A DNA stretch of 64,000 nt from NCBI RefSeq assembly GCF_000702325.1, contig NZ_KL370891.1, positions 1,693,306 to 1,757,305 of the forward strand. The letters run 5' to 3'. Below the pieces are notes generated by a model. It did not search any database. It had not been told where the DNA came from and saw only the letters and a program-made list of their open reading frames with translations. Source of the stretch: Thiomicrorhabdus sp. Milos-T2 (GTDB lineage: Bacteria; Pseudomonadota; Gammaproteobacteria; Thiomicrospirales; Thiomicrospiraceae). Made by a program: the position numbers and the translations under genes. Shown piece by piece: positions 48,075 to 57,269 of this stretch; the first letter of the stretch is position 1, and every line of letters starts with the position of its first letter.

Positions 48075-48977
48075 TTAAAGAGACGTTTTTAAAATTTCTA
48101 AAACCAGCTGCTCAAAACTAATCCCTTTGGCTTTTGCCGCCATTGGAACTAAACTATGGTCAGTCATACCCGGAACAGAATTCAATTCAATTAACCAGGC
48201 CTGGTTATCTTCGTCTAACATTAGGTCAACTCTCCCCCAGCCCTTGGCCCCAAGCACGTTAAAAGCATTTAAAACCAGCTCTTGTAAATCTTGTTCTGTT
48301 TCAGAGTCTAAATCACACGGACAGATGTATTGAGTATCATTAGATTTATATTTTGCATCAAAATCATAAAAATCATGGGTTGTCTTGAGTTCAATTAATG
48401 GCAAAGTCTTTTGGTTTAATACCGCACAAGTATATTCACGTCCCGTCACCCACTGTTCAACTAAAATCTCACTATCGAACTGCTGAGCATATTCAACCGC
48501 TTCTACCAGGCCTGGTTTATCATAAACTTTTCGCATTCCAATACTTGAACCTTCATGGCAAGGTTTAACAATGACTGGAAAAGGTAAATCAAATTCAGCG
48601 ATATCAAGCGGCATTAATTCCGAGACCCAAATAAATCCTGGTGTTGGCAAACCCGCCCCCATCCACATCCATTTAGCTCTGAGTTTATCCATAGCTACGG
48701 CAGAAGCCGCCATACCACTTCCTGTATAAGGTAAATCTAAGTCATCTAAAATGGCCTGGACAACCCCATCTTCTCCCCAACGACCATGCAAGGCAATAAA
48801 GGCGCGATCATACTCTTTGGCAATACGTTGCAAATCATCAAGAGAAGTGACATCTTCAGAAACCGCATTAATTCCTTGATCAATAAAAGCCTGAGTCACC
48901 GCTTGACCACTTCTTAAAGAGACTTCTCTTTCTGCAGCCTTGCCGCCCATTAAAACCGCAACCTTACCAAAATCCAT
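48075..48977 (-). CDS. ddl: D-alanine-D-alanine ligase
   Basis: Ddl makes the D-Ala-D-Ala dipeptide for peptidoglycan. The start is the ATG at 48977 (MDFGKVAVLMGGKAAEREVSL), sharing TAATG with the murC stop codon and giving 300 aa. ATP-grasp features are HGRWGEDGVVQ (early), KPCHEGSSIGMRK and the C-terminal GRVDLMLDEDNQAWLIELNSVPGMTDHSLVP. Two ACCAGGCCTGGT palindromes lie inside, read in two different frames. Confidence 0.96.
   Translation of the reverse strand: MDFGKVAVLMGGKAAEREVSLRSGQAVTQAFIDQGINAVSEDVTSLDDLQRIAKEYDRAFIALHGRWGEDGVVQAILDDLDLPYTGSGMAASAVAMDKLRAKWMWMGAGLPTPGFIWVSELMPLDIAEFDLPFPVIVKPCHEGSSIGMRKVYDKPGLVEAVEYAQQFDSEILVEQWVTGREYTCAVLNQKTLPLIELKTTHDFYDFDAKYKSNDTQYICPCDLDSETEQDLQELVLNAFNVLGAKGWGRVDLMLDEDNQAWLIELNSVPGMTDHSLVPMAAKAKGISFEQLVLEILKTSL
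48194..48205. repeat. ACCAGGCCTGGT palindrome, in ddl (1)
   Basis: Exact 12-mer, read as Asn-Gln-Ala-Trp-Leu (QAW frame). Confidence 0.9.
48505..48516. repeat. ACCAGGCCTGGT palindrome, in ddl (2)
   Basis: Exact 12-mer, read as Lys-Pro-Gly-Leu-Val (PGL frame), 311 bp from the other ddl copy and in a different frame. Confidence 0.9.
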
Positions 48978-50365
48978 TAAACCAACGCTCCTTGCTCTTG
49001 CCAAGCTTTAGAAACTTGACCGACATCCCCTGCTCCCATAACCAACAATACGTCGTTGTCTTGCAGGACATCACCCGCAAGCGTATTCAATTGCTCTAAA
49101 CTATCGGCATAAAAGCCATTTCCACCGCGAATCCTGAGTGCTTGTAGTAAAGCTTTAGAGTCAAACATTGGTAAATGTGCCTCGCCAGCCGCATAAACAT
49201 CTAACAAAATCACTAAGTCTGGGCCAAGCAAAGCTTGTACAAAATCATCAAATAAATCACGTGTACGAGTATAACGGTGTGGTTGAAAAACCAACACCAA
49301 ACGCCGTTCTGGAAAAGCTGCTTTTGCGGTGGCTATTGTGGCTTCTAATTCAGTAGGATGATGGCCATAGTCATCGACTAAGGTGACATTATGAGAGGCA
49401 ATTGTGCGCTGTGGATAAACCTCAAAACGACGACCAACTCCACCAAACTCGGCTAACCCTTGTTGTATCGCGTCAATTGAAACATCTAATTTTAATCCGA
49501 TAGCAATCGCCGCTAATGCATTCAGTACATTATGTTTACCTGGCAAGTTCAAGGTAACATCAAAACTCACTTCTCGACCAATCAAAACCTGAAATTCCAT
49601 CTGCAAGCCTTTTGCTTGAACATTAATCGCTCTAACATCTGCTATTTCAGAAAAGCCATAGGTCAAAATTTTACGAGATAATTTAGGCAGAATTTTCTGA
49701 ATATTTTCATCATCAATACACATAATAGCGATACCGTAAAAAGGTAAACGATGAATAAATTCAATAAAGGTATTTTCTAATATTTGATAATCACCCTGGT
49801 AGGTTTCCATGTGATCTTCATCAATATTAGTGACCACAGACATCATCGGAGATAGGTGTAAAAAAGAAGCATCGGACTCATCCGCTTCCGCCACCAAATA
49901 TTTACTAGAACCAAGACGAGCATTGGAACCCACTTGGTTTAACTTACCACCAATAACAAATGTGGGATCAATGCCACCTTGTGTTAAAACCGCCGCGGCT
50001 AAACTGGTTGTTGTGGTTTTTCCGTGTGTCCCTGCTATGGCAATACCAAAACGCATACGCATTAACTCAGCCAGCATTTCTGCTCGTGGAATCACCGGAA
50101 CTCGAGCACCTCTTGCCCAATCTACTTCCGGATTTCCTGGTCCAATTGCGGTAGACACAACAACTACATCGGTATTTTTAACATGGTCAGCGTCGTGGCC
50201 AAGTTGAATCAAAGCACCTAAAGATTCTAAACGTGCCACAGTGGGATTATGTTTTAAGTCTGAACCTGAAACTACGTAACCAAGGTTTAAACAAACCTCA
50301 GCAATACCAGCCATTCCAACCCCACCGATTCCTACAAAATGAATCTGTTTAACTTGCTCTTTCAT
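48977..50365 (-). CDS. murC: UDP-N-acetylmuramate-L-alanine ligase MurC
   Basis: MurC adds L-alanine to UDP-MurNAc. Motifs are HFVGIGGVGMAGIAEV (Rossmann), the ATP loop GTHGKTTTTSLAAAVL (about residues 114-129), DEDHMETYQGDY and FQPHRYTRTRDLF. At 462 aa it is normal. It overlaps ddl by one base and is preceded by a repeat element rather than murG, so the dcw cluster is broken on its upstream side. Confidence 0.97.
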   Translation of the reverse strand: MKEQVKQIHFVGIGGVGMAGIAEVCLNLGYVVSGSDLKHNPTVARLESLGALIQLGHDADHVKNTDVVVVSTAIGPGNPEVDWARGARVPVIPRAEMLAELMRMRFGIAIAGTHGKTTTTSLAAAVLTQGGIDPTFVIGGKLNQVGSNARLGSSKYLVAEADESDASFLHLSPMMSVVTNIDEDHMETYQGDYQILENTFIEFIHRLPFYGIAIMCIDDENIQKILPKLSRKILTYGFSEIADVRAINVQAKGLQMEFQVLIGREVSFDVTLNLPGKHNVLNALAAIAIGLKLDVSIDAIQQGLAEFGGVGRRFEVYPQRTIASHNVTLVDDYGHHPTELEATIATAKAAFPERRLVLVFQPHRYTRTRDLFDDFVQALLGPDLVILLDVYAAGEAHLPMFDSKALLQALRIRGGNGFYADSLEQLNTLAGDVLQDNDVLLVMGAGDVGQVSKAWQEQGALV

Positions 50366-50388
50366 TCTACTAACTTTCTATATATTGA

Positions 50389-50498
50389 GAGACCTTTGCA
50401 AGCGTCGATGAATGCATAAAAAAGGCGGTAATTCTCTAACTTCAGTCTAAAGAATTCTTGCACTTTTTTCTTACATCCTAGACTCGTATAAAGGTCTC
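50389..50498 (+). mobile_element. Family-2 MITE copy M (110 bp)
   Basis: The shortest complete family-2 copy: GAGACCTTTGCAAG... to ...TATAAAGGTCTC, flanked by perfect ATTGA repeats (50384-50388 and 50499-50503). It has no internal hairpin insert and so defines the family-2 base unit. Confidence 0.88.
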
Positions 50499-50619
50499 AT
50501 TGAATTTTAATAATCCGCATATCATACAATGAATCACAATCTAACTAAAAATATAACTAGAAAAATAAATAGAAATTTTACATACCACTTTAACCCTAAA
50601 TCTAAACAAAATAAAAGTT

Positions 50620-50631
50620 ACCAGGCCTGGT
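50620..50631. repeat. ACCAGGCCTGGT palindrome, intergenic between murC and the 123-codon gene
   Basis: Exact 12-mer within an imperfect longer symmetry (AGTtACC...GGTcACT), 36 bp past the hypothetical gene's stop codon. Confidence 0.9.
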
Positions 50632-50666
50632 CACTTCTAGCTTTATTTAAAGTTTAGACTCAAAAT

Positions 50667-51020
50667 CTACTGCAAAATCATTTTAGAATCGTCATTGTCT
50701 GCTAATGCGTTATCTTCCAGATTAGGCGCTTCAACAGGTTCTGGGATTACCCAAAAATATTGACCTAATATGGCAGCCAGTTCACTTGGCTTTTGATATG
50801 GATTCGTTATTTCAATGGAACCTTGAGAAACCAACATAATAGAACCTTTCTCCATAGCTTCATCAAGCTTTTGCTTAATAAGCTCAACATTTTCACCTTG
50901 AAGAAGTGACTCTGTAGGATTCCACCATAGCAGCATATTTTTATAGTCAGATTCACAATGAGGCAAAGGAATGAGCTCTAAGCGAATCCATTGTAGTGGT
51001 GATTTAGTTTCTTCAGTCAT
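50667..51020 (-). CDS. Conserved-looking hypothetical protein downstream of sufS
   Basis: I do not recognise this family. From ATG at 51020 (MTEETKSPLQWIRLEL) it is 117 aa; an upstream start at 51038 (MWHISSM) is also open. It is acidic and soluble, with no signal peptide or membrane segment. The pattern (LLWWNPTESLLQGENVELIKQKLDEAMEKG then YQKPSELAAILGQYFWVIPEP) looks like a real folded domain, and codon use resembles its neighbours. It lies between two ACCAGGCCTGGT palindromes and follows sufS on the same strand. Confidence 0.6.
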   Translation of the reverse strand: MTEETKSPLQWIRLELIPLPHCESDYKNMLLWWNPTESLLQGENVELIKQKLDEAMEKGSIMLVSQGSIEITNPYQKPSELAAILGQYFWVIPEPVEAPNLEDNALADNDDSKMILQ

Positions 51021-51091
51021 GGAACTAATATGCCACAAAAAACTAAATAAAAAACAGAATTTAAAGGAAATAAAAAAACATTTATTAAGCT

Positions 51092-51103
51092 ACCAGGCCT
51101 GGT
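51092..51103. repeat. ACCAGGCCTGGT within a 22-bp palindrome
   Basis: Perfect arms AAGCT / AGCTT extend the core on both sides (51087-51108), between sufS and the hypothetical gene. It could form a cruciform or a terminator. Confidence 0.9.
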
Positions 51104-51142
51104 AGCTTGAATTGAATATCGACTCTTAGCGTTTAAATAATA

Positions 51143-51158
51143 GAGACCTTTGCACGTA
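51143..51158 (+). repeat. MITE fragment (left terminus only)
   Basis: GAGACCTTTGCACG and then unrelated sequence, 10 bp from the sufS stop codon. Confidence 0.5.
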
Positions 51159-51167
51159 AACAAGACA

Positions 51168-52397
51168 TTACAAAAGCATCTCTTTTGCTTCATTAATTGA
51201 AGCCACTAAGCGGTCTATATCATCTAAATTATTATAAACACCAAATGAAGCTCTAATCGTTGCTGGAACATCAAAATGTTGCATAACCGGCATAGCGCAG
51301 TGATGACTGGCTCTAACCGCAATACCATCTTGATCCATTAAAGTAGCCATGTCATGCGGATGAACGCCCTCAATAATAAAAGAGACAACCCCTCCTTTTA
51401 CATCGGCTTCACCAATAATACGCAAACCATCAATTTTTGATAGCTGTTCGGTAGCGTATTTGAGAAGTTGGGCTTCATGCTGTGCAATATGATTAAGACC
51501 GACATCATTTAAAAAATCGATAGCAGCAGCCAAACCAATTGCACCAGAAATATGAGGGGTACCCGCTTCAAATTTGTAGGGTAAAACATTGTATTCAGTT
51601 TTATCAAAACTTACTGAATAAATCATATCACCGCCACCTTGATAAGGAGGCATTATCTCTAAAAGCGACTCTTTAGCGTATAGCACGCCAATACCCGTAG
51701 GGCCATACATTTTGTGTCCTGATAAGGCATAAAAATCACAATCTAAATCTTGTACATCAACAGGCATATGCGGCGTAGCTTGCGCACCATCAATCATAAT
51801 TTTAGCGCCAACTGAATGCGCAATTTCAACCATTTCTTTAACCGGATTAATCGTACCCAATGCATTTGACATATGAGTCACTGAAATCATTTTGGTTTTT
51901 TCAGAAACCATACTTTTCAAGGCATTTAAACAGACTTCACCTTTTTGATTCATACGCAAAACATTTAAACGAATACCTAATTTATCTCTTAACAGCTGCC
52001 AAGGGACAATATTAGAGTGATGTTCCATCTCGGTCACAATCACCTCATCGCCTTCTTTAAGGTTTTCCGCTACCCAACTATGAGCAACTAGGTTAATCGC
52101 TTCGGTTGTACCGCGAACAAAAACAATTTCTTTAGTACTTTTTGCATTTAAAAAACAACGGACTTTTTCACGCGCACCTTCATACTTTTCAGTTGCTCGT
52201 TCACTTAAACCGTATACACCACGGTGGACATTGGCATTTTCTTCACGATAGTACTTTTCTAACGCATCAATAACGCTTTGCGGTTTTTGAGATGTGGCGC
52301 CATTGTCTAAATAAACAAGAGGGTGACCATTTTCACAGACATTTAAAATGGGGAATTGTGCTCGAATTTGAGCAAAATCAATACTATTTTCTGACAT
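51168..52397 (-). CDS. sufS: Cysteine desulfurase SufS
   Basis: SufS releases sulfur from cysteine for Fe-S assembly. The PLP-lysine is in ALSGHKMYGPTGIGVLY, and the catalytic cysteine is in RASHHCAMPVMQHF (about residue 365). At 409 aa it is normal. It is the fourth gene of sufBCDS, separated from sufD by element N. No SufE or SufU partner is seen in this window, although one would normally be needed. Confidence 0.96.
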   Translation of the reverse strand: MSENSIDFAQIRAQFPILNVCENGHPLVYLDNGATSQKPQSVIDALEKYYREENANVHRGVYGLSERATEKYEGAREKVRCFLNAKSTKEIVFVRGTTEAINLVAHSWVAENLKEGDEVIVTEMEHHSNIVPWQLLRDKLGIRLNVLRMNQKGEVCLNALKSMVSEKTKMISVTHMSNALGTINPVKEMVEIAHSVGAKIMIDGAQATPHMPVDVQDLDCDFYALSGHKMYGPTGIGVLYAKESLLEIMPPYQGGGDMIYSVSFDKTEYNVLPYKFEAGTPHISGAIGLAAAIDFLNDVGLNHIAQHEAQLLKYATEQLSKIDGLRIIGEADVKGGVVSFIIEGVHPHDMATLMDQDGIAVRASHHCAMPVMQHFDVPATIRASFGVYNNLDDIDRLVASINEAKEMLL

Positions 52398-52434
52398 ATT
52401 TAATCCGTAAAGCCTATAACCAAAAAGTTAATCT

Positions 52435-52607
52435 GATCTTTGAGAGAATCGAGAATTTAAGAAAATAGTGAAAGAATTCTTTAAATTGAGTCTAAAAAAC
52501 ACATCATAGCTAGCGACTCTAAAACCTCTAGCTACTGGATGTTTTTTAGACTAAAGATAGAGAATTATCGCCTTTTTTAATCATTCTTCGACTCTTGCAA
52601 AGGTCTC
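52435..52607 (-). mobile_element. Family-2 MITE copy N (173 bp, with hairpin insert)
   Basis: Reverse orientation. The right end GGTCTC overlaps the sufD stop codon by two bases. An inner hairpin (AGTCTAAAAAACATC / GATG-GTTTTTTAGACT) is inserted relative to copy M. Flanks AATCT and ACTCT match at four of five positions. The left end has decayed to GATCTTTGAGAG. Confidence 0.75.
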
Positions 52608-53955
52608 ACTCTCTTACTTTTTTTTGAACACTCGCTAAACCAGCAGATAATCGAGCCGTTACCCACTGACGGATAGCAGCATTATTAATGACCTCGACAG
52701 GTTCTAGTAGAAACGCATGGGTAATCATTTTAATCGCATCTGCTCTACGAATTCCGCGAGCTTGTAAATAGAAAATTTGATTCTTATCTATCTGCCCAGA
52801 AGCAGAACCGTGTGAACATTTAACATCATCTGCATAAATTTCCAATTGAGGCTTGGTATCCATCTTAGCGGTATCGGATAACAATAAATTTTTGTTATCC
52901 ATTTGCCCATCGGTCTTTTGTGCTTTTTGGTCAACACGAATCATTCCGTTAAACACCCCAACCGCATGATCTGTTAATACATATTTATGTAACTGCTGGC
53001 TGTTCCCCCAAACATCGTTATGTTGGGTATCGGTTCTAGAGTCAACGGTTTGTTTATCTTTTGCTAAACACGCACTATTTTGTTGGCTTTCAATATGTTC
53101 ACCATTCATAAAAATATGATTTTGATGACGAGAAAGCTGACTTCCCATAGAACCATAAAAGCTCATACATGAACTACTATCATCTTGATAAATATACTGG
53201 TTATTAAAATAAAAAGCGTTATCGTCCTGCTCTTGCATAACAACCTGTTTAAAGCGTGTATGTTTGGCTAGATTTACTTCTGTAACAACATTCGTGCAAG
53301 CCATTGAGTCATTATCTTGTGTAGAGGTTTCTAACGTGACGTAGCGCTCAATTAAGGTTAATTCAGCATTATCAGCCAACTCAATACGGTTACGAAGATT
53401 ACTCATATGTTGACCTTCAGTTTGAATATTTAACACAAACAAAGGCAACTCTAAATGAGCGTTGGCAGACAATTGTAAATAAAAACCATCCGCTAAAAGT
53501 AAACTATTTAAAACTCCAAACGGTTCTTTTGTTATTTCAGATTCACTCGAAAATAAAGCACTCGTATCACCAGCAATATCAAAAGTATCTTGTAACGATT
53601 CAAAACTCACCCCTTTGGGTAAGGCGGCTAAGTCATCAGACAAACTTTCATTAAACCAACCGTCCACAAACACAACTTTAGTCACTGCAAAATCTGGCAT
53701 AAATTTGTGCAGTTGCTCGCTGGTAATTTTGCTAGCGGGCTTAACTTCAAAATGCTTTTGAACAAAATTTGTTAAACGCGTGTACTGCCAATTTTCATCA
53801 CGTTGAGTAGGGAAACCTTGCTGCTTTAACAGCGCTTGAGCCTGTTCTCGGATTTGCTTTAATGATTCGTTGTCACAAGCTTGATTCAACCTTTCAGACT
53901 CAGCAATATAATGTGCTACCGCTTTTTGGGCTACGGGAGAGATTTTTCTTTGCAT
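52606..53955 (-). CDS. sufD: SufD scaffold subunit
   Basis: SufD forms the SufBC2D scaffold. At 449 aa it has the low-similarity N-terminal domain (KQQGFPTQRDENWQYTRLTNF) and the right-handed beta-helix core. The C-terminal signature is DDVKCSHGSASGQIDKNQIFYLQARGIRRADAIKMI, with the conserved Cys-Ser-His. It follows sufC by 18 bp. Its stop codon overlaps the end of element N, so the last codon context derives from an insertion. Confidence 0.96.
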   Translation of the reverse strand: MQRKISPVAQKAVAHYIAESERLNQACDNESLKQIREQAQALLKQQGFPTQRDENWQYTRLTNFVQKHFEVKPASKITSEQLHKFMPDFAVTKVVFVDGWFNESLSDDLAALPKGVSFESLQDTFDIAGDTSALFSSESEITKEPFGVLNSLLLADGFYLQLSANAHLELPLFVLNIQTEGQHMSNLRNRIELADNAELTLIERYVTLETSTQDNDSMACTNVVTEVNLAKHTRFKQVVMQEQDDNAFYFNNQYIYQDDSSSCMSFYGSMGSQLSRHQNHIFMNGEHIESQQNSACLAKDKQTVDSRTDTQHNDVWGNSQQLHKYVLTDHAVGVFNGMIRVDQKAQKTDGQMDNKNLLLSDTAKMDTKPQLEIYADDVKCSHGSASGQIDKNQIFYLQARGIRRADAIKMITHAFLLEPVEVINNAAIRQWVTARLSAGLASVQKKVRE

Positions 53956-53973
53956 TAGAATTCCGATTTAGTC

Positions 53974-54738
53974 TTATTGGTTCTTATTTTCGAATTGCTG
54001 AATGATCTCATCATAGCCATTCTCTTCAAGTTCATGAACCAATTCAAAACCACCTGATTTAACAATTTGACCGTTATATAAAACATGAACGTGGTCAGGT
54101 TTAATATAATCTAATAAACGTTGATAGTGCGTTACCACAATAAAGCTACGCTCAGCTGAACGCAGTGCATTCACCCCATTAGCGACCACTCGTAATGCAT
54201 CAATATCTAAACCTGAATCGGTTTCATCAAGAATACAAAGCTTAGGCTCTAACAATGCCATCTGAAAAATATCATTACGCTTTTTCTCACCACCTGAGAA
54301 ACCTACATTAACCGAACGTTCCAGTAAATCTGCACGCATATCTAACAGTTCAATTTTAGCTTTTGCAAATTCATCAAAATCAAACATATCTAAAGCAGGC
54401 AAACCACGCTCTTCACGCACCGCATTTAAAGCCGTTTGCATAAATAACTTGTTACTTACGCCAGGAATCTCAACCGGATATTGAAACGCTAAAAATAGTC
54501 CTTTGCGCGCACGATCTTCTGCGTCTAGCTCTAACAAATCTTCGCCATCAAATGTGACATGACCTTCGGTGACTTCATAATCATCACGGCCAGACAATAC
54601 ATTTGCTAAGGTACTTTTACCCGCCCCGTTTGGCCCCATAATGGCGTGTACTTCACCCGGTTTAACCTCTATGTTAAGCCCTTTAAGAATTTGCTTTTCA
54701 TCAATTTCAGCTTGTAGGTTTTCTACTTTTAATAACAT
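53974..54738 (-). CDS. sufC: SufC ATPase
   Basis: SufC is the ABC-type ATPase of the Suf scaffold. Walker A GPNGAGKST (about residues 35-43), signature FSGGEKKRN, Walker B LCILDETDSGLD and the H-loop VVTHY are all present. At 254 aa it is normal. It lies between sufB and sufD. Confidence 0.97.
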   Translation of the reverse strand: MLLKVENLQAEIDEKQILKGLNIEVKPGEVHAIMGPNGAGKSTLANVLSGRDDYEVTEGHVTFDGEDLLELDAEDRARKGLFLAFQYPVEIPGVSNKLFMQTALNAVREERGLPALDMFDFDEFAKAKIELLDMRADLLERSVNVGFSGGEKKRNDIFQMALLEPKLCILDETDSGLDIDALRVVANGVNALRSAERSFIVVTHYQRLLDYIKPDHVHVLYNGQIVKSGGFELVHELEENGYDEIIQQFENKNQ

Positions 54739-54820
54739 GGTTTTATACTTTTATTTAATTTAATCTGGGTTTGATATATTCTAGGATTATCTATGATTTG
54801 TTAGCCTTTTACTCTAAAGC

Positions 54821-56347
54821 CTAACCCACAGAACCTTCTAAACTAATCGCTAATAACTCTTCCGCTTCTTGCGCAAACTCTAGAGGCAATTCACTAAAAA
54901 CCTCTTTACAAAAGCCATTTACAATCATAGAAATTGCATCTTGTTCGCTAATCCCGCGCTGTTTACAATAAAACAGCTGGTCTTCACCAATGCGAGAGGT
55001 CGTCGCTTCATGTTCAATTTGTGCCGTTGGGTTTTCTACTTCAATGTAAGGGAAAGTATGGGCTCCACACTGGTCACCAATTAGCATAGAATCACACTGT
55101 GTAAAGTTTCTTGCCCCTTCCGCACTCGGTAAAATTTTGACTTGACCACGGTAAGTATTGTCACTTTTTCCGGCAGATAATCCTTTTGATATAATCGTAC
55201 TACGAGTGTTTTTACCAATATGAATCATTTTGGTTCCGGTATCCGCTTGCTGTCTGCGATTCGTTAAAGCAACCGAGTAGAACTCCCCTATCGCATTATC
55301 ACCCTTTAAAATACAACTTGGGTACTTCCAAGTGATTGCAGAACCCGTTTCTGCCTGTGTCCAAGATAGTTTTGAGTTTTTACCCTCACAGAGCCCACGC
55401 TTAGTCACAAAGTTTAAAATCCCGCCCGTGCAGTCGTCATCACCTGGATACCAGTTTTGTACCGTTGAATATTTTACTTCTGCATCTTCATGCACAATCA
55501 CCTCAACTACCGCGGCATGCAACTGATAAGTATCTCGAACCGGAGCCGAACACCCTTCTAAATAACTGACATAACTGCCTTTATCCGCAATCAAAATCGT
55601 TCTTTCAAACTGACCCGTTTTAGCTTCGTTAATACGGAAATAGGTAGATAAATCAATTGGGCAATGAACACCTTCTGGAATATAAACAAACGTCCCGTCT
55701 GAAGCCACGGCCGAGTTAAGTGCCGCAAAATAGTTATCATGATACGGAACCACCGTACCAATATATTTTTGAACCATTTCCGGATAATCTTGAACAGCTT
55801 CAGAGAATGAACAAAAGATAATCCCCAGTTCAGCTAAATCTTCACGTTTTGTGGTTGAGACAGAAATGGAATCAAAAATAGCATCTACCGCAACATTGGC
55901 ATCATCCCCGGCAATAGGCACACCTAACTCTGCAAATGCCTTTGCCACTTCTGGATCAATTTCATTTTCAATACTGTCTTCCGTACCGCCTTCAGTACTG
56001 CACTGACCAGCGCAAGAGCCACATTCTGGAGCTGAATAATAACTATAGTCTTGATAATCTAATGGCGTATATTCTGCTTTAGCCCAATGCGGTTCTTTTA
56101 GCGTTTTCCAGTGTGCAAACGCTTTTAATCTAAAGTCTAACATCCACTCTGGCTCGTTCTTTTTAGCAGAAATAGCACGTACAACTTCTTCATTAATACC
56201 TTTGTCAAAGGTCTCAACAGAGGTTGTCGTGACAAAGCCCTCTTTATAATGCTGATTCTTAGAAAGTAAGTCATCAATCTCTTGATATTGCCCACTTTCT
56301 TGTATGCCTTGAGGTTGTAGTTCGGTTATTATTGCTGGATTAGCCAT
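54821..56347 (-). CDS. sufB: SufB scaffold protein
   Basis: SufB is the main Fe-S scaffold of the Suf system. The start is the ATG at 56347 ([11 protein letters not shown]), with four codons further upstream open. Conserved blocks include [32 protein letters not shown] and the C-terminal [37 protein letters not shown] motif near residue 113 fits the N-terminal cysteines of SufB. At 508 aa it is normal. It is the first gene of sufBCDS, and IscR is a likely regulator of the operon. Confidence 0.97.
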   Translation of the reverse strand: MANPAIITELQPQGIQESGQYQEIDDLLSKNQHYKEGFVTTTSVETFDKGINEEVVRAISAKKNEPEWMLDFRLKAFAHWKTLKEPHWAKAEYTPLDYQDYSYYSAPECGSCAGQCSTEGGTEDSIENEIDPEVAKAFAELGVPIAGDDANVAVDAIFDSISVSTTKREDLAELGIIFCSFSEAVQDYPEMVQKYIGTVVPYHDNYFAALNSAVASDGTFVYIPEGVHCPIDLSTYFRINEAKTGQFERTILIADKGSYVSYLEGCSAPVRDTYQLHAAVVEVIVHEDAEVKYSTVQNWYPGDDDCTGGILNFVTKRGLCEGKNSKLSWTQAETGSAITWKYPSCILKGDNAIGEFYSVALTNRRQQADTGTKMIHIGKNTRSTIISKGLSAGKSDNTYRGQVKILPSAEGARNFTQCDSMLIGDQCGAHTFPYIEVENPTAQIEHEATTSRIGEDQLFYCKQRGISEQDAISMIVNGFCKEVFSELPLEFAQEAEELLAISLEGSVG

Positions 56348-56456
56348 GGTTTTTAACACTCAATTTTAATTTCTGACTATTTTAGTAGGTTATTAATAAA
56401 ATGTCTATGAGTTTTCATTAAAGAATCTTAATATGCTTAGCCATGTTTAGGTATGT

Positions 56457-57269
56457 TTAGCTCTTTGAGGCATCAACAAGTTGCTTTAACCAGGCCTGGT
56501 CAAGTTTGATACCACTAATTTCAATCTTTCCAATATCACCACTCAGAATACTCTCATCGGCGGCGAAGGTATCCCAGCGGTATGGTGTCCCTTCAATTTC
56601 GACTAAATTGGCATACTCTAGGGTTTTTACCACCGCTTTAACCCGCGTAATTTGCATACCTAAATTTTGACGAGAAGAATCTAAGCCCATTAATAAATGT
56701 TCCAAAACAATACGTTCAACTTGAAAACAAAAGGTTTCTAACTCTAGTGATTGAGTCGACTGCGATTCATTTTGTGAATCTTTTGCTTTAGATGAAGCGG
56801 CAACAAAACCCTTAAAACTTACTGGCAAACTTTGATTTAAAAATCGAACAACCGGTTTTTTAACATCGAGTTCAGCATGATTTGTCAGCCATTGATTCCA
56901 CCAGGCCTGGTCATCTAAAGATGCTGATTCCGTAAAGGTAAACACAATACCATCTGCAACCATTAACATTTTCTTTAAACTTTCTTCAAGCCATTCAGAA
57001 TTATTCTTTGGAAGAGGATTACGCACGTCTATCAGCAACCAAAAGGTTTGATTACATTGCTTTTGAGGTAAATTTAAAAAATCGTTCCACTCAAAACAAC
57101 CAGGCCTGGTAGTTTTTTCACTGTATTGTGCTTTGCTAAGATCTATATTCGCCATGGTTTGATTTAAATTTATACAATCAAACTGCTTATGCAAATTACT
57201 TGCAACTCGTGATTTACCCGAACCAGGTAAACCTAGCAAAACAATATTTTGAGTATTAAGACTATTCAT
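56457..57269 (-). CDS. P-loop NTPase in the znuA transcript, unknown function
   Basis: This 270-aa protein has a Walker A at residues 13-20 (GLPGSGKS) and no clear GTPase NKxD motif (VRFLNQSL lies near that position). The protein looks like a small GTPase or CobW-like metal chaperone, but I cannot place it in a family. The start overlaps the end of znuA by 8 bp, so it is coupled to the zinc-binding gene and may help deliver or sense zinc. It contains three ACCAGGCCTGGT palindromes, the highest density in the window. Confidence 0.65.
   Translation of the reverse strand: MNSLNTQNIVLLGLPGSGKSRVASNLHKQFDCINLNQTMANIDLSKAQYSEKTTRPGCFEWNDFLNLPQKQCNQTFWLLIDVRNPLPKNNSEWLEESLKKMLMVADGIVFTFTESASLDDQAWWNQWLTNHAELDVKKPVVRFLNQSLPVSFKGFVAASSKAKDSQNESQSTQSLELETFCFQVERIVLEHLLMGLDSSRQNLGMQITRVKAVVKTLEYANLVEIEGTPYRWDTFAADESILSGDIGKIEISGIKLDQAWLKQLVDASKS
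56489..56500. repeat. ACCAGGCCTGGT palindrome, in the P-loop gene (1)
   Basis: Exact 12-mer, read as Asp-Gln-Ala-Trp-Leu (QAW frame). Confidence 0.9.
56900..56911. repeat. ACCAGGCCTGGT palindrome, in the P-loop gene (2)
   Basis: Exact 12-mer, read as Asp-Gln-Ala-Trp-Trp (QAW frame). Confidence 0.9.
57099..57110. repeat. ACCAGGCCTGGT palindrome, in the P-loop gene (3)
   Basis: Exact 12-mer, read as Thr-Arg-Pro-Gly (TRPG frame), different from the other two copies in the same gene. Confidence 0.9.
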
